42,935 bases of DNA, from assembly GCA_947479915.1 (NCBI GenBank), contig CANKAU010000018.1, positions 1 through 42,935 on the forward strand. Direction: 5' to 3'. Of the stretch, positions 8,896-15,944 are shown piece by piece. Below the pieces are notes generated by a model. The model made no database searches, was not told the DNA's origin, and saw only the letters and a list, made by a program, of their open reading frames with translations. Origin of the DNA: Chloroflexota bacterium. Its GTDB lineage: Bacteria; Chloroflexota; Dehalococcoidia; UBA2979. The position numbers and the translations under genes were made by a program. Within the stretch, counting starts at the first letter, position 1; each line of letters starts with the position of its first letter.

Positions 8896-9875
8896 GAGCG
8901 CGAGGATCCCAGCCGGACCCGCGGGTCCACCACGCCGTAGATCAGCTCGGCGATCAGGTTGCAGATGACAAACGCGGCGGCGAACACGACCGTCGTCGCG
9001 AGGATCACGTCGTAGTCGCGGCTGGTGACCGCCTCGAACGTGAGCCGGCCGATGCCGTTGATGCCCATCAGCGTCTCGACGAAGAACGCCCCCTCGATGA
9101 TCCCGGCGAGCGCAAAGCCGACGACCGTGATCAGCGGCAGCAGCGCGTTGGGGAGCACGTGGCGGAACTGGACGGCCGCCTCGGACAGTCCCTTGGAGCG
9201 GGCCGTGCGCACGTAGTCCTCCAGGTTCACCTCGAGTGCCGTGACACGCACGAGGCGCGCGACGCCGACGAAGCCGGGCAGCGTGAACGCGACCAGCGGG
9301 ATGTAGAGGTGCGGGTTGGGGATCGGGATGGCGATCACGCCCGCTATCCAGTACAGCGCGAAGATCCCGTCCCAGCCACCCACAGGCAGCCACTGCAACT
9401 TCACGGCGAAGAGCCACGTCAGCGGCGGGATCACCACCAGCACCGGGATCGCCTGCAGGAACAGCAGCGTCCCGATGATCATCGGGTCGAGCCATGTCCC
9501 GGCGAGCCTCGCCGCGAGGAGGCCGAGGGGGATCCCCACGGCGAACACGATGATCAGCGCCACCATCCCCAGCTGCGCCGAGATCCACATCTTCGGGAAG
9601 ATGAGCTCGGATACGGAGAAGCCGCGCTGCAGGTACGACTCACCGAGGTCGCCGCGGATCGCGCGGTTCAGCCACATCAGGTACTGCTCCGGGATCGGCC
9701 GGTCGAAGCCGCGATCCGCACGGATCTGCGCGAGGACGACCGGGTCACGCACCTGCCCTGCGATCACCGCCACCGGGTCGCCGGGGCCGTACCGCGCGAG
9801 GGCGAACGTGCTGAACGAGACGATGAGCAGCAGCACGGGCAGCCAGAGCAGTCGTCGGATGACGTACGCCCCCAT
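8892..9875 (-). CDS. Peptide/nickel-type ABC transporter permease (DppB/OppB family)
   Basis: First membrane subunit of the same importer. The 327-residue protein begins with the typical YVIRRLLWLPVLLLIVSFSTF helix. A periplasmic segment with GDPV and LGESYLQRG follows, as in DppB/OppB proteins, then several hydrophobic helices. The EAA loop is VRTARSKGLSEAAVQFRHVLPN (about residues 223-244). The ATG at 9875 lies 45 bases after the substrate-binding protein gene. It is coupled to the DppC-like gene by ATGA. The order SBP-DppB-DppC is standard for the family. The ligand cannot be inferred. Confidence 0.9.
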   Translation of the reverse strand: MGAYVIRRLLWLPVLLLIVSFSTFALARYGPGDPVAVIAGQVRDPVVLAQIRADRGFDRPIPEQYLMWLNRAIRGDLGESYLQRGFSVSELIFPKMWISAQLGMVALIIVFAVGIPLGLLAARLAGTWLDPMIIGTLLFLQAIPVLVVIPPLTWLFAVKLQWLPVGGWDGIFALYWIAGVIAIPIPNPHLYIPLVAFTLPGFVGVARLVRVTALEVNLEDYVRTARSKGLSEAAVQFRHVLPNALLPLITVVGFALAGIIEGAFFVETLMGINGIGRLTFEAVTSRDYDVILATTVVFAAAFVICNLIAELIYGVVDPRVRLGSSRS

Positions 9876-9920
9876 GCTGTCTCCCTCTCGCCTCGCCCGA
9901 TCGGTTCTAGGCGCGAATCG

Positions 9921-11585
9921 CTAGCGCGTGACCTCGACGAATCGGAGGCGCGGCAGCACCATCGGCGGCTCGAACCAGCCCTTCACGGACGGGCTCACCA
10001 CCTGGTGGGCCAGCGAGTAGTAGAGCGGCAGCCACGGCGCGTCGGCGATGATCAGCTTCTCCGCCTGACGGTACAGGTCGAGGCGCTGGTTCGTGTCCTT
10101 CTCGGACCGCGCGGCGTCCAGGAGCTTGTCGACCGCGGGGTTCGAGTAGCTCTGCTCGTTGAGGCTGGACGTGCTGTAGAACTTGAGGTCCATCACGTCC
10201 TCGGGGTCCGGGTAGTCCATCACCCAGCCCGCGCTGAACATCTGCAGCTTCTTCGACTGCTGGTCAGCGATGAACGTCGCGAAGTCGAGCTGCTTGATCT
10301 CGATGTTCAGGCCGAGCACCGTCTTCCACTGCTCGATGTACGCCTGCGTGTCGATGCCCGCGGAGGCGCCGCCGCCGGCCTCGGTCATCGTGATCGTCGG
10401 GAACGGGATCTTGCCCGGGCCGGTGCCGTACTTGGACTTCGCCAACTCCGCCTTCGCGGCGTTGGGGTCGAACTGCAGCGTCTTCACCTCGGGCGTGTAG
10501 CCGGGGAGGCCGGGCATCATGATGCCACTGGCCGGGGCGAGCATGCCCTTGAACGTGACGTCCGAGATCTTCTTGCGGTCGATCGCCATGCCCATCGCGC
10601 GGCGCACCGCGGGGTCATCGAACGGCGGCAGCTTGCTGTTGAACGCGATGTACGAGATCGAGAACTGCGGCGACGAGGAGTAGAGCTTGCTCAGCGCCTG
10701 CCCCGGGTCCCGCGCGCGGTCGATGTCGTTGATGCTCAGCGGCGCGATGTCCAGCTCGTTGTTCTCGAAGCGCGTGAGCGCCGAGCCGCCGGAGATCAGG
10801 TAGACCGCTTCCTTCAGCTTCGGCGTGCCGAGGTAGAACTTGTCGTACGCCGTGAGCGCGATGCGCTCGCCCAGGCGCCACTCGGTCAGCATGTACGGGC
10901 CGGTGCCGTTCGGCTTGCGCGTCCAGTTGCGCGGGTTGGCCTCCACCTGCTTGCGGTCGACGACGAACGAGGTCGGGTACGACAGCTTGGCGAGGAAGTA
11001 CGGCTTCGGCGAGTCGATCTTGAAGCGGATGGTCGAGGGGTCGACCACCTCGATGCCGGCGATGTTCTGCGCCTTGCCCTGGAAGTACTCGGGCATCCCG
11101 ACGATGTCGGAGAGGTAACTCATGGCCGTGGGCGAGGCGAGCTGCTTCGAAGCCGCCCGCTCAATGGACCACTTCACGTCGTCCGCGGTCACCTTGCGGC
11201 CATCGTGGAACGTCGCGTTGTCGCGCAGGACGAAGGTGTAGGTCTTGCCATCCGGGCTGATCTCCACGGACTTGGCGAGGTCGAGCTGGAGGTCGAGCTT
11301 CGGCGGCGGCCCAATGGTCACCAGCCCGCTGAAGATCTCCACGATGTACTCGGCGGAGGTCGAGTCGCTCGCGAGGTGCGGGTCCATGGTGCTGGGATCG
11401 GTGCCCGGAATGCGGATGCGCCCCGAGGCGGCAGTGGCGCCGCTCCCCGTGTCAGATCTCGAGGAGTTCGTTCCGCTCGTCCCGCCCTTGCCGGTCAGCA
11501 GCAGGCTGGCCGAGAGGCCCCCGACGATGAGGACCAGCGTCGAGAGGACGCCCAAGAGGATCGCGAGCATTCGGTTCTGGCGCAT
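9921..11585 (-). CDS. Peptide ABC transporter substrate-binding protein (SBP family 5)
   Basis: Extracytoplasmic solute receptor, 554 residues, DppA/OppA-like. Family features include GTDPSTMDPHLASDSTS near the start of the mature domain, FVLRDNATFHDGRKVTADDVKWS (about residues 128-150), and a C-terminal YYSLAHQVVSPSVKGW. A single hydrophobic helix spans about residues 7-30. It is followed by a Gly/Ser/Thr linker (about 32-55), with no cysteine lipobox. The protein therefore looks membrane-anchored by an uncleaved helix, or is released after signal cleavage, rather than being a lipoprotein. The ATG at 11585 lies downstream of a promoter flanked by two palindromes, suggesting regulated expression. 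Ligand unknown. Confidence 0.9.
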   Translation of the reverse strand: MRQNRMLAILLGVLSTLVLIVGGLSASLLLTGKGGTSGTNSSRSDTGSGATAASGRIRIPGTDPSTMDPHLASDSTSAEYIVEIFSGLVTIGPPPKLDLQLDLAKSVEISPDGKTYTFVLRDNATFHDGRKVTADDVKWSIERAASKQLASPTAMSYLSDIVGMPEYFQGKAQNIAGIEVVDPSTIRFKIDSPKPYFLAKLSYPTSFVVDRKQVEANPRNWTRKPNGTGPYMLTEWRLGERIALTAYDKFYLGTPKLKEAVYLISGGSALTRFENNELDIAPLSINDIDRARDPGQALSKLYSSSPQFSISYIAFNSKLPPFDDPAVRRAMGMAIDRKKISDVTFKGMLAPASGIMMPGLPGYTPEVKTLQFDPNAAKAELAKSKYGTGPGKIPFPTITMTEAGGGASAGIDTQAYIEQWKTVLGLNIEIKQLDFATFIADQQSKKLQMFSAGWVMDYPDPEDVMDLKFYSTSSLNEQSYSNPAVDKLLDAARSEKDTNQRLDLYRQAEKLIIADAPWLPLYYSLAHQVVSPSVKGWFEPPMVLPRLRFVEVTR

Positions 11586-11603
11586 CGACCTTCGCTCATC
11601 TCA

Positions 11604-11618
11604 CGGGTGTGACACCCG
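11604..11618. promoter_or_regulatory. Palindrome in the leader of the substrate-binding protein gene
   Basis: CGGGTGT and ACACCCG flank a single central base, a perfect 7-1-7 inverted repeat. It lies downstream of the predicted start of transcription and 19 bases from the ATG. It may be an operator or an mRNA hairpin near the ribosome-binding region. Confidence 0.45.
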
Positions 11619-11633
11619 GTGCGGTGGGAGCAG

Positions 11634-11639
11634 AGCATA
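11634..11639 (-). promoter_or_regulatory. Putative -10 box of the substrate-binding protein gene
   Basis: TATGCT on the minus strand lies about 50 bases before the start codon. The CGTAAC/GTTACG palindrome is immediately upstream, where the -35 region would be, so a regulator bound there could control this promoter directly. Confidence 0.4.
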
Positions 11640-11640
11640 T

Positions 11641-11661
11641 CGTAACTTCGCTCAGGTTACG
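11641..11661. promoter_or_regulatory. Operator-like palindrome upstream of the ABC transporter genes
   Basis: CGTAAC (11641-11646) and GTTACG (11656-11661) form a perfect inverted repeat with a 9-base spacer, adjacent to the TATGCT -10 box. The sequence TTCGCTCA in the spacer recurs at 11591-11598. The geometry is that of a dimeric regulator site; no candidate regulator gene is adjacent. Confidence 0.45.
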
Positions 11662-11670
11662 TTCGGATGA

Positions 11671-11693
11671 CGCGGCCGGACGCATCGGCCGCG
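11671..11693 (-). terminator. Hairpin downstream of aspS
   Basis: CGCGGCCG (11671-11678) and CGGCCGCG (11686-11693) form a perfect 8-bp stem with a 7-base loop, 32 bases beyond the aspS stop. There is no strong U-run, as is common for GC-rich genomes. It separates aspS from the independently promoted transporter genes. Confidence 0.5.
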
Positions 11694-11724
11694 CACGCCG
11701 CCCGCCGAGATGCTGGAACGACGC

Positions 11725-13578
11725 CTAGGCGTCGTCCTCGTCCCCGACGGGATCCCCGGCAGCGGCTTCCTCGAGGGCCAGCCGCGCCTCCTCGTCCAGC
11801 GTGATGTGCACGTCCGACAGTTGCTGCGGGGCCACGGCCGCGGGTGCGCCCGTCATCGGGTCGGAAGCGGACTTCGTCTTCGGGAACGCGATGACCTCGC
11901 GGATGTCGCGCTCCCCGGCGAACAGCGCCACGGTGCGGTCGATGCCCGGCGCGATGCCGCCGTGCGGCGGAGCGCCGTACGTGAACGCGTCCAGCATGTG
12001 CCCGAATTTCAGCCGCGCCTCCTCGAGTCCGATGCCCAGCGTGCGGAAGACCGCCATCTGGGTGTCGCGCGAGTGGATACGGATGGAGCCCGAGGCGATC
12101 TCCTGCCCGTTGCAGACAATGTCGTAGGCGTGGGAGCGCATCGCGCCCGGGTCGGTCGCCAGCAGCGGCAGATCTTCCTCGTACGGCGCGGTGAACAGGT
12201 GGTGCACGGCGCTCCAGCGCTCGCCGTCCGTGTCCCACTCGAACATCGGGAACTGCGTGACGAAGAGGAAGGCCAGCCGATCCGGGTCCGCGAGGTTGCG
12301 ATCTTCGGCGACCTTCCGCCGGAGCACGTCGAGCACCTTCGAGGTGAGCGCGTCCGGCCCGGCCGCGAGCAGCAGCGCGTCGCCGCGCGAGCCCCCCGCC
12401 GCCGCAGCGAGCGCACCGAGCTGATCCGGCGTGAAGAAGCGCTGGACAGGCGAGCGGACATCGTCCGCGGTGAGCCCGTCGAGGGGCCCCTCGCCGCTGA
12501 ACTGCGCCCACACGAGCCCGGAGGCGCCCGCGTCGCGCGCGACCTCAGTCAGGGCGTCGATGCCGCGGCGCGGGATGTCCGCGCCGCCCGGGACGACGAA
12601 GCCGCGGATGCGGCCGCCGTCCTCGATGACACGGGTGAACACCTGGAACTCGGTGTCGCGGACGTTGCTCGTGAAGTCGTGCAGTTCGAGGCCGTAGCGC
12701 ATGTCGGGCTTGTCGGAGCCGAACCGCTCCATCGCCTCGGCGTACGTCAGGCGCGGGAACGGCGACGGCAGCGCGAAGTGCGGCGCCACCGCCTCCGACA
12801 TCTGCACGTACAGCTCTTCGATGAGATTGAGGATGTCCTCCTCCTCGACGAAGGCCATCTCAACGTCGAGCTGCGTGAACTCGGGCTGGCGGTCGCCGCG
12901 CAGGTCCTCGTCGCGGTAGCAGCGCGCGATCTGGAAGTACTTGTCGACGCCCGCCACCATCAGCAGCTGCTTCCACTGCTGCGGCGACTGCGGCAGCGCG
13001 TAGAAGGCGCCGGGGTGCACGCGGGACGGCACCAGGTAGTCGCGCGCGCCCTCGGGCGTGGCGAGGTTCAGCGTGGGCGTCTCGACCTCCAGGAAGCCGC
13101 GCTCGTCCATGAAGTCGCGGATGAACTTCACCACGCGGTGGCGCAGGCGCAGGTTCTTCGCCATGCGCTCGCGGCGGAGGTCGAGGTAGCGGTAGCGAAG
13201 GCGCATGACCTCGCCGGTGTTCGTCTCCTCGGCGATCGAGAACGGAGGCGTCTCGGAAGCGTTGAGGATCGTCGCCTCGCCCGCCACCACTTCGATCGCG
13301 CCCGTCGGCATGTCGGCGTTCTCGGTGCCCTGGCGGCGCAGCGCGACCTCGCCCTTCACCTGCACCACGAACTCCGAGCGTACGCCCTCGGCGATCGCGG
13401 CGGCCTGCGGCGAGTCCTGCGGCCGGAACACCACCTGCACGATGCCCGTGGAGTCGCGGAGGTCGAGGAACAGCAGGCCGCCGTGATCGCGGCGGCGGTG
13501 CACCCAGCCGGCCAGCGTCACCCGCTCGCCCGCGTGCTCCGCGCGCAGTTCACCGCAGCCATGCGTCTTCAGCACCAC
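11725..13578 (-). CDS. aspS: Aspartate-tRNA ligase (bacterial type)
   Basis: Charges tRNA-Asp with aspartate. The 617-residue class II synthetase has an N-terminal OB-fold anticodon domain (LAGWVHRRRDHGGLLFLDLRD, about residues 24-44). Motif 1 lies around FLEVETPTLNLATPEGARDYLV, motif 2 at CYRDEDLRGDRQPEFTQLD, and motif 3 near GGIAPGIDRTVALF. The bacterial GAD insertion sits between motifs 2 and 3 (about residues 290-420). The start is GTG: two adjacent GTG codons at 13578 and 13575 compete. GAGG is three bases from the first and six from the second, so 13575 may be the real one. The C-terminal tail is acidic. Whether it also makes Asp-tRNA-Asn is not determinable here. Confidence 0.96.
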   Translation of the reverse strand: MVLKTHGCGELRAEHAGERVTLAGWVHRRRDHGGLLFLDLRDSTGIVQVVFRPQDSPQAAAIAEGVRSEFVVQVKGEVALRRQGTENADMPTGAIEVVAGEATILNASETPPFSIAEETNTGEVMRLRYRYLDLRRERMAKNLRLRHRVVKFIRDFMDERGFLEVETPTLNLATPEGARDYLVPSRVHPGAFYALPQSPQQWKQLLMVAGVDKYFQIARCYRDEDLRGDRQPEFTQLDVEMAFVEEEDILNLIEELYVQMSEAVAPHFALPSPFPRLTYAEAMERFGSDKPDMRYGLELHDFTSNVRDTEFQVFTRVIEDGGRIRGFVVPGGADIPRRGIDALTEVARDAGASGLVWAQFSGEGPLDGLTADDVRSPVQRFFTPDQLGALAAAAGGSRGDALLLAAGPDALTSKVLDVLRRKVAEDRNLADPDRLAFLFVTQFPMFEWDTDGERWSAVHHLFTAPYEEDLPLLATDPGAMRSHAYDIVCNGQEIASGSIRIHSRDTQMAVFRTLGIGLEEARLKFGHMLDAFTYGAPPHGGIAPGIDRTVALFAGERDIREVIAFPKTKSASDPMTGAPAAVAPQQLSDVHITLDEEARLALEEAAAGDPVGDEDDA

Positions 13579-13615
13579 ACACCTCGCGCCTCAACCCGGG
13601 CAACCGACCGGCCAC

Positions 13616-13658
13616 CCTCGAACGCCGAGTGTCGCACGCCGACGCCCGAGGTTCGAGG
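13616..13658. other. Inverted repeat between the PNPOx-like gene and aspS
   Basis: CCTCGAAC (13616-13623) and GTTCGAGG (13651-13658) are perfect complements separated by 27 bases, in the 108-base gap upstream of aspS. No -10 hexamer is obvious in this gap. It may be a terminator of the upstream gene or a leader structure of aspS. It does not fold as a T-box or a tRNA. Confidence 0.35.
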
Positions 13659-13686
13659 CGCACCTCCACCTCGCGGGGCAGCCGCC

Positions 13687-14103
13687 CTACTCGTTGGAGA
13701 AGGCGCTGGTCGGGGTGATGCGAATGATGACGCGCTTCTGCTCGTCCAGCTGCTTGCCGTAGTCCTCGTCGCTCAGGTCATCAGCGGGCACGTTCGTCCC
13801 GACGACCTTGCGGATGCGACGCGTGATGGCCGCCCGCTCCGGCTCCCCGGCGATGCACTCCGCCGTCCCGTAGACGATGAGCTGCGTTCGACCGTCGAGG
13901 ACGAGGAGCGCGACCTTCGGCTGGCGCTTCGCGTTGAACCACTTCGCGCGGTCGTTCGAGACGCCCAGGACGATGCGGCCGTCGTCCTCGACGAGGTACA
14001 TGATCGTGGAGAGCTGCGGCGAGCCGTCTTTCTTGCCCGTGCCCAGCACGGCGAGCCGGTGGGCCTTCAAGAACTCGGTCTGCTCCGGGGTCAGTGCTGC
14101 CAT
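13687..14103 (-). CDS. Pyridoxamine 5'-phosphate oxidase-like flavin/F420-binding protein
   Basis: The 138-residue protein has the split-barrel fold expected of the PNPOx-like/FDOR superfamily. Family features are RLAVLGTGKKDGSPQLSTIMYLVEDDGRI (strands 1-3), RAKWFNAKRQPKVALLVLD, and a C-terminal VIIRITPTSAFSN. Small single-domain members bind FMN or F420 and reduce various substrates; which applies here is unknown. I set the start at ATG 14103, which has GGAGG five bases upstream. The frame also allows an ATG at 14136, but that overlaps the predicted -10. It is divergent from hemW. Confidence 0.8.
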   Translation of the reverse strand: MAALTPEQTEFLKAHRLAVLGTGKKDGSPQLSTIMYLVEDDGRIVLGVSNDRAKWFNAKRQPKVALLVLDGRTQLIVYGTAECIAGEPERAAITRRIRKVVGTNVPADDLSDEDYGKQLDEQKRVIIRITPTSAFSNE

Positions 14104-14134
14104 CTTCGCCTCCTCGAACCGTCTGCGGCCACGC

Positions 14135-14140
14135 ATCGTA
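14135..14140 (-). promoter_or_regulatory. Putative -10 box of the PNPOx-like gene
   Basis: TACGAT on the minus strand would start transcription near 14128 and leave a short leader containing GGAGG. It lies in the 77-base divergent gap shared with hemW. Confidence 0.35.
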
Positions 14141-14168
14141 GCGAATCGCCCGCGCCGGGGCGCGCTGG

Positions 14169-14174
14169 TACCCT
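14169..14174 (+). promoter_or_regulatory. Putative leaderless -10 box of hemW
   Basis: TACCCT is followed by exactly six bases and the ATG at 14181. No Shine-Dalgarno sequence is present. Same geometry as the acetyltransferase, selB and priA starts. Confidence 0.5.
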
Positions 14175-14180
14175 GCTCGC

Positions 14181-15410
14181 ATGACGACGCAGCCCGCCTC
14201 CGCGCCCGCTTCGACCGACCGGTCGCGCTCGCTGGCGCTGTACCTCCACATCCCCTTCTGCACGGCCAAGTGCGGCTACTGCGACTTCAACTCGTACGAG
14301 GGCCTACCGGGCCATCTCGTCGCCGACTACACGCCCGCGCTCGTCCGCGAGATGGAGTTGTGGGCGCCCGCCGCGAAGGACCTGACCGTCGACACCGTGT
14401 TCTTCGGGGGTGGCACGCCCAGCCTCACCTCGCTCGACGACATGTCGCAGATCACCGCCGCCATCCGCGCGCAGTTCAACATTTCGCCGGACGTCGAATG
14501 GACGCTCGAGGCGAACCCGACGGAACTGTCGCGCGAGCACCTCGACGGCCTGCGCGCGCTGGGCGTGAACCGCCTGTCGATGGGCGTCCAGTCGCTGCAG
14601 CCGGAGGAGCTGACGCTCCTCGAGCGCCTGCACTCGCCGGAGCGCGTGATCGAGGCAGTACGTGACGCCCGCGCGGCGGGCTTCGACAACCTGAACCTCG
14701 ACCTGATCTTCGGGATCATGGGCCAGCCGCTCTCGAAGTGGCAGGACACCGTGGAGCGCATCCTTGAGCTGCGCCCGGAGCACCTCTCCTGCTACGCGCT
14801 GACGGTGGAGCCCGGCACCGCGCTCTACTACCGGGTCGCGAAGAGCCAAATCGAGGAGCCCGACCCGGACGTCGCCGCGGACCAGTACGAATGGACGCGC
14901 ACGCGCCTCGCGCAGGCCGGGTACGAGCAGTACGAAATCTCGAACTGGGCGCTGCCCGGCCGCGAGTGCCGCCACAACCTCGTCTACTGGCACGCGGAGC
15001 CGTACCTCGGCCTGGGCGCCGGGGCGCACTCCTTCTTCCTCGGTCGGCGCATCGCGAACGTGGACGCGCCCAACCGTTATGTCGAGGCGGTCAACGAGTC
15101 GTGGGAGGAGCGCCAGGCCACGGGCCGCGGCGAGCTCCGCCAGATCGCCGGTGGCGAGACGCCCGACGAGGCGACCCAGCGCGCAGACGCGATCATCCTC
15201 GGCCTGCGGCTGATGCGCGGCATCTCAATCGCCGACTTCACGGAGCGCTTCGGCGTGTCGCCCGACGACGCCTTCGGCCCCGCGATCGCCAAGCACGAGG
15301 CCCTCGGCCTCCTCGAACGCGTCGACGGGCAACTGCGCCTCACTGAGCGCGGCCTGCTGCTGTCGAACGAGGTCTTCGTGGACCTCCTGCCCGACGAGGA
15401 CGACGACTAG
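14181..15410 (+). CDS. hemW: HemW-like radical SAM haem chaperone
   Basis: The 409-residue radical SAM protein is of the HemW (formerly HemN-like) group, thought to bind haem and deliver it to respiratory enzymes rather than oxidise coproporphyrinogen. The cluster motif is CTAKCGYCDF (C-X3-C-X2-C, about residues 27-34). It is followed by FFGGGTPSL, EANPTELS, NRLSMGVQSLQPEEL and NLDLIFGIMGQ, all characteristic. ISNWALPGRECRHNLVYW and the C-terminal HemN domain complete it. The ATG at 14181 appears to be the 5' end of the transcript. The neighbour selB and the GyrI-like gene give no functional hint. HemW rather than HemN is inferred from the motif spacing. Confidence 0.9.
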   Translation: MTTQPASAPASTDRSRSLALYLHIPFCTAKCGYCDFNSYEGLPGHLVADYTPALVREMELWAPAAKDLTVDTVFFGGGTPSLTSLDDMSQITAAIRAQFNISPDVEWTLEANPTELSREHLDGLRALGVNRLSMGVQSLQPEELTLLERLHSPERVIEAVRDARAAGFDNLNLDLIFGIMGQPLSKWQDTVERILELRPEHLSCYALTVEPGTALYYRVAKSQIEEPDPDVAADQYEWTRTRLAQAGYEQYEISNWALPGRECRHNLVYWHAEPYLGLGAGAHSFFLGRRIANVDAPNRYVEAVNESWEERQATGRGELRQIAGGETPDEATQRADAIILGLRLMRGISIADFTERFGVSPDDAFGPAIAKHEALGLLERVDGQLRLTERGLLLSNEVFVDLLPDEDDD

Positions 15411-15448
15411 GCACAGCCTGCATCCCTGGGCGCACCCGGAGGTCACCG

Positions 15449-15910
15449 ATGATCGACACACCCGAGATCGTGCAGACCACCGCGCAGCAGACCGCCGTCA
15501 TCCACCTCACTATCCCGCGCGACCAGATCCAGACCGTCATGGGGCCGGCGATCGAGGAAGTCATCGCGACCGTCGCGGCGCAGGGCATCACCCCGGCCGG
15601 GCGGCTGTTCGACCGCCACTTCGCGATGAACGACGCCACCTTTGACTTCGAGGTCGGCGTGCCGGTCGCCACCCCCGTCGCACCGGTCGGCCGCGTCTAC
15701 GCGGGCGAGCTCCCCGCGGTGCGCGCCGCGCGAACGATCTACCACGGCGGGTACGAGGGTCTCGGCGCGGCATGGGGCGAGTTCGACGCCTGGCTGACCG
15801 CGCACGGCTACGTCACGGCGCCCGGCCTGCGCGAGCACTTCCTCGTCGGCCCTGATTCCGGGCTGGACGCCGGCCAGTGGCGTACGGAGCTGGTGCACCC
15901 GCTGGCGTAG
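15449..15910 (+). CDS. GyrI-like small-molecule-binding domain protein
   Basis: The 153-residue protein consists of one GyrI-like/AraC effector-binding (SOUL-related) domain with no DNA-binding part. Typical features are a first strand with TAQQTAVIHLTIPRDQI, the FEVGVPVATPV strand, the LPAVRAARTIYHGGYEGLGAAWGEFDAWL segment and a final strand TELVHPLA. Stand-alone members bind drugs or other hydrophobic ligands, and some hydrolyse cyclopropanoid toxins. The ligand here is unknown. The ATG at 15449 has GGAGG seven bases upstream. It lies 38 bases after hemW and may be co-transcribed with it. Confidence 0.8.
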   Translation: MIDTPEIVQTTAQQTAVIHLTIPRDQIQTVMGPAIEEVIATVAAQGITPAGRLFDRHFAMNDATFDFEVGVPVATPVAPVGRVYAGELPAVRAARTIYHGGYEGLGAAWGEFDAWLTAHGYVTAPGLREHFLVGPDSGLDAGQWRTELVHPLA

Positions 15911-15932
15911 CGTCGCGCAGCTCGGACGCCTC

Positions 15933-15938
15933 TACACT
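15933..15938 (+). promoter_or_regulatory. Putative leaderless -10 box of selB
   Basis: TACACT is followed by six bases and the ATG at 15945. No Shine-Dalgarno sequence lies between the stop of the GyrI-like gene and selB. Confidence 0.5.
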
Positions 15939-15944
15939 GCCCGC

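Noticed and set aside
13630-13665. tRNA-like GGTTCGAGG resembling a T-arm
   Set aside because: No acceptor, D or anticodon arms can be built around it.
9159-14184. Very long open frames of about 820 codons on the plus strand opposite the transporter and aspS genes
   Set aside because: They are antisense shadows of recognisable genes, an effect of high GC content. The translations are Arg/Asp/His-rich with no family motifs, and the minus-strand genes explain the DNA.
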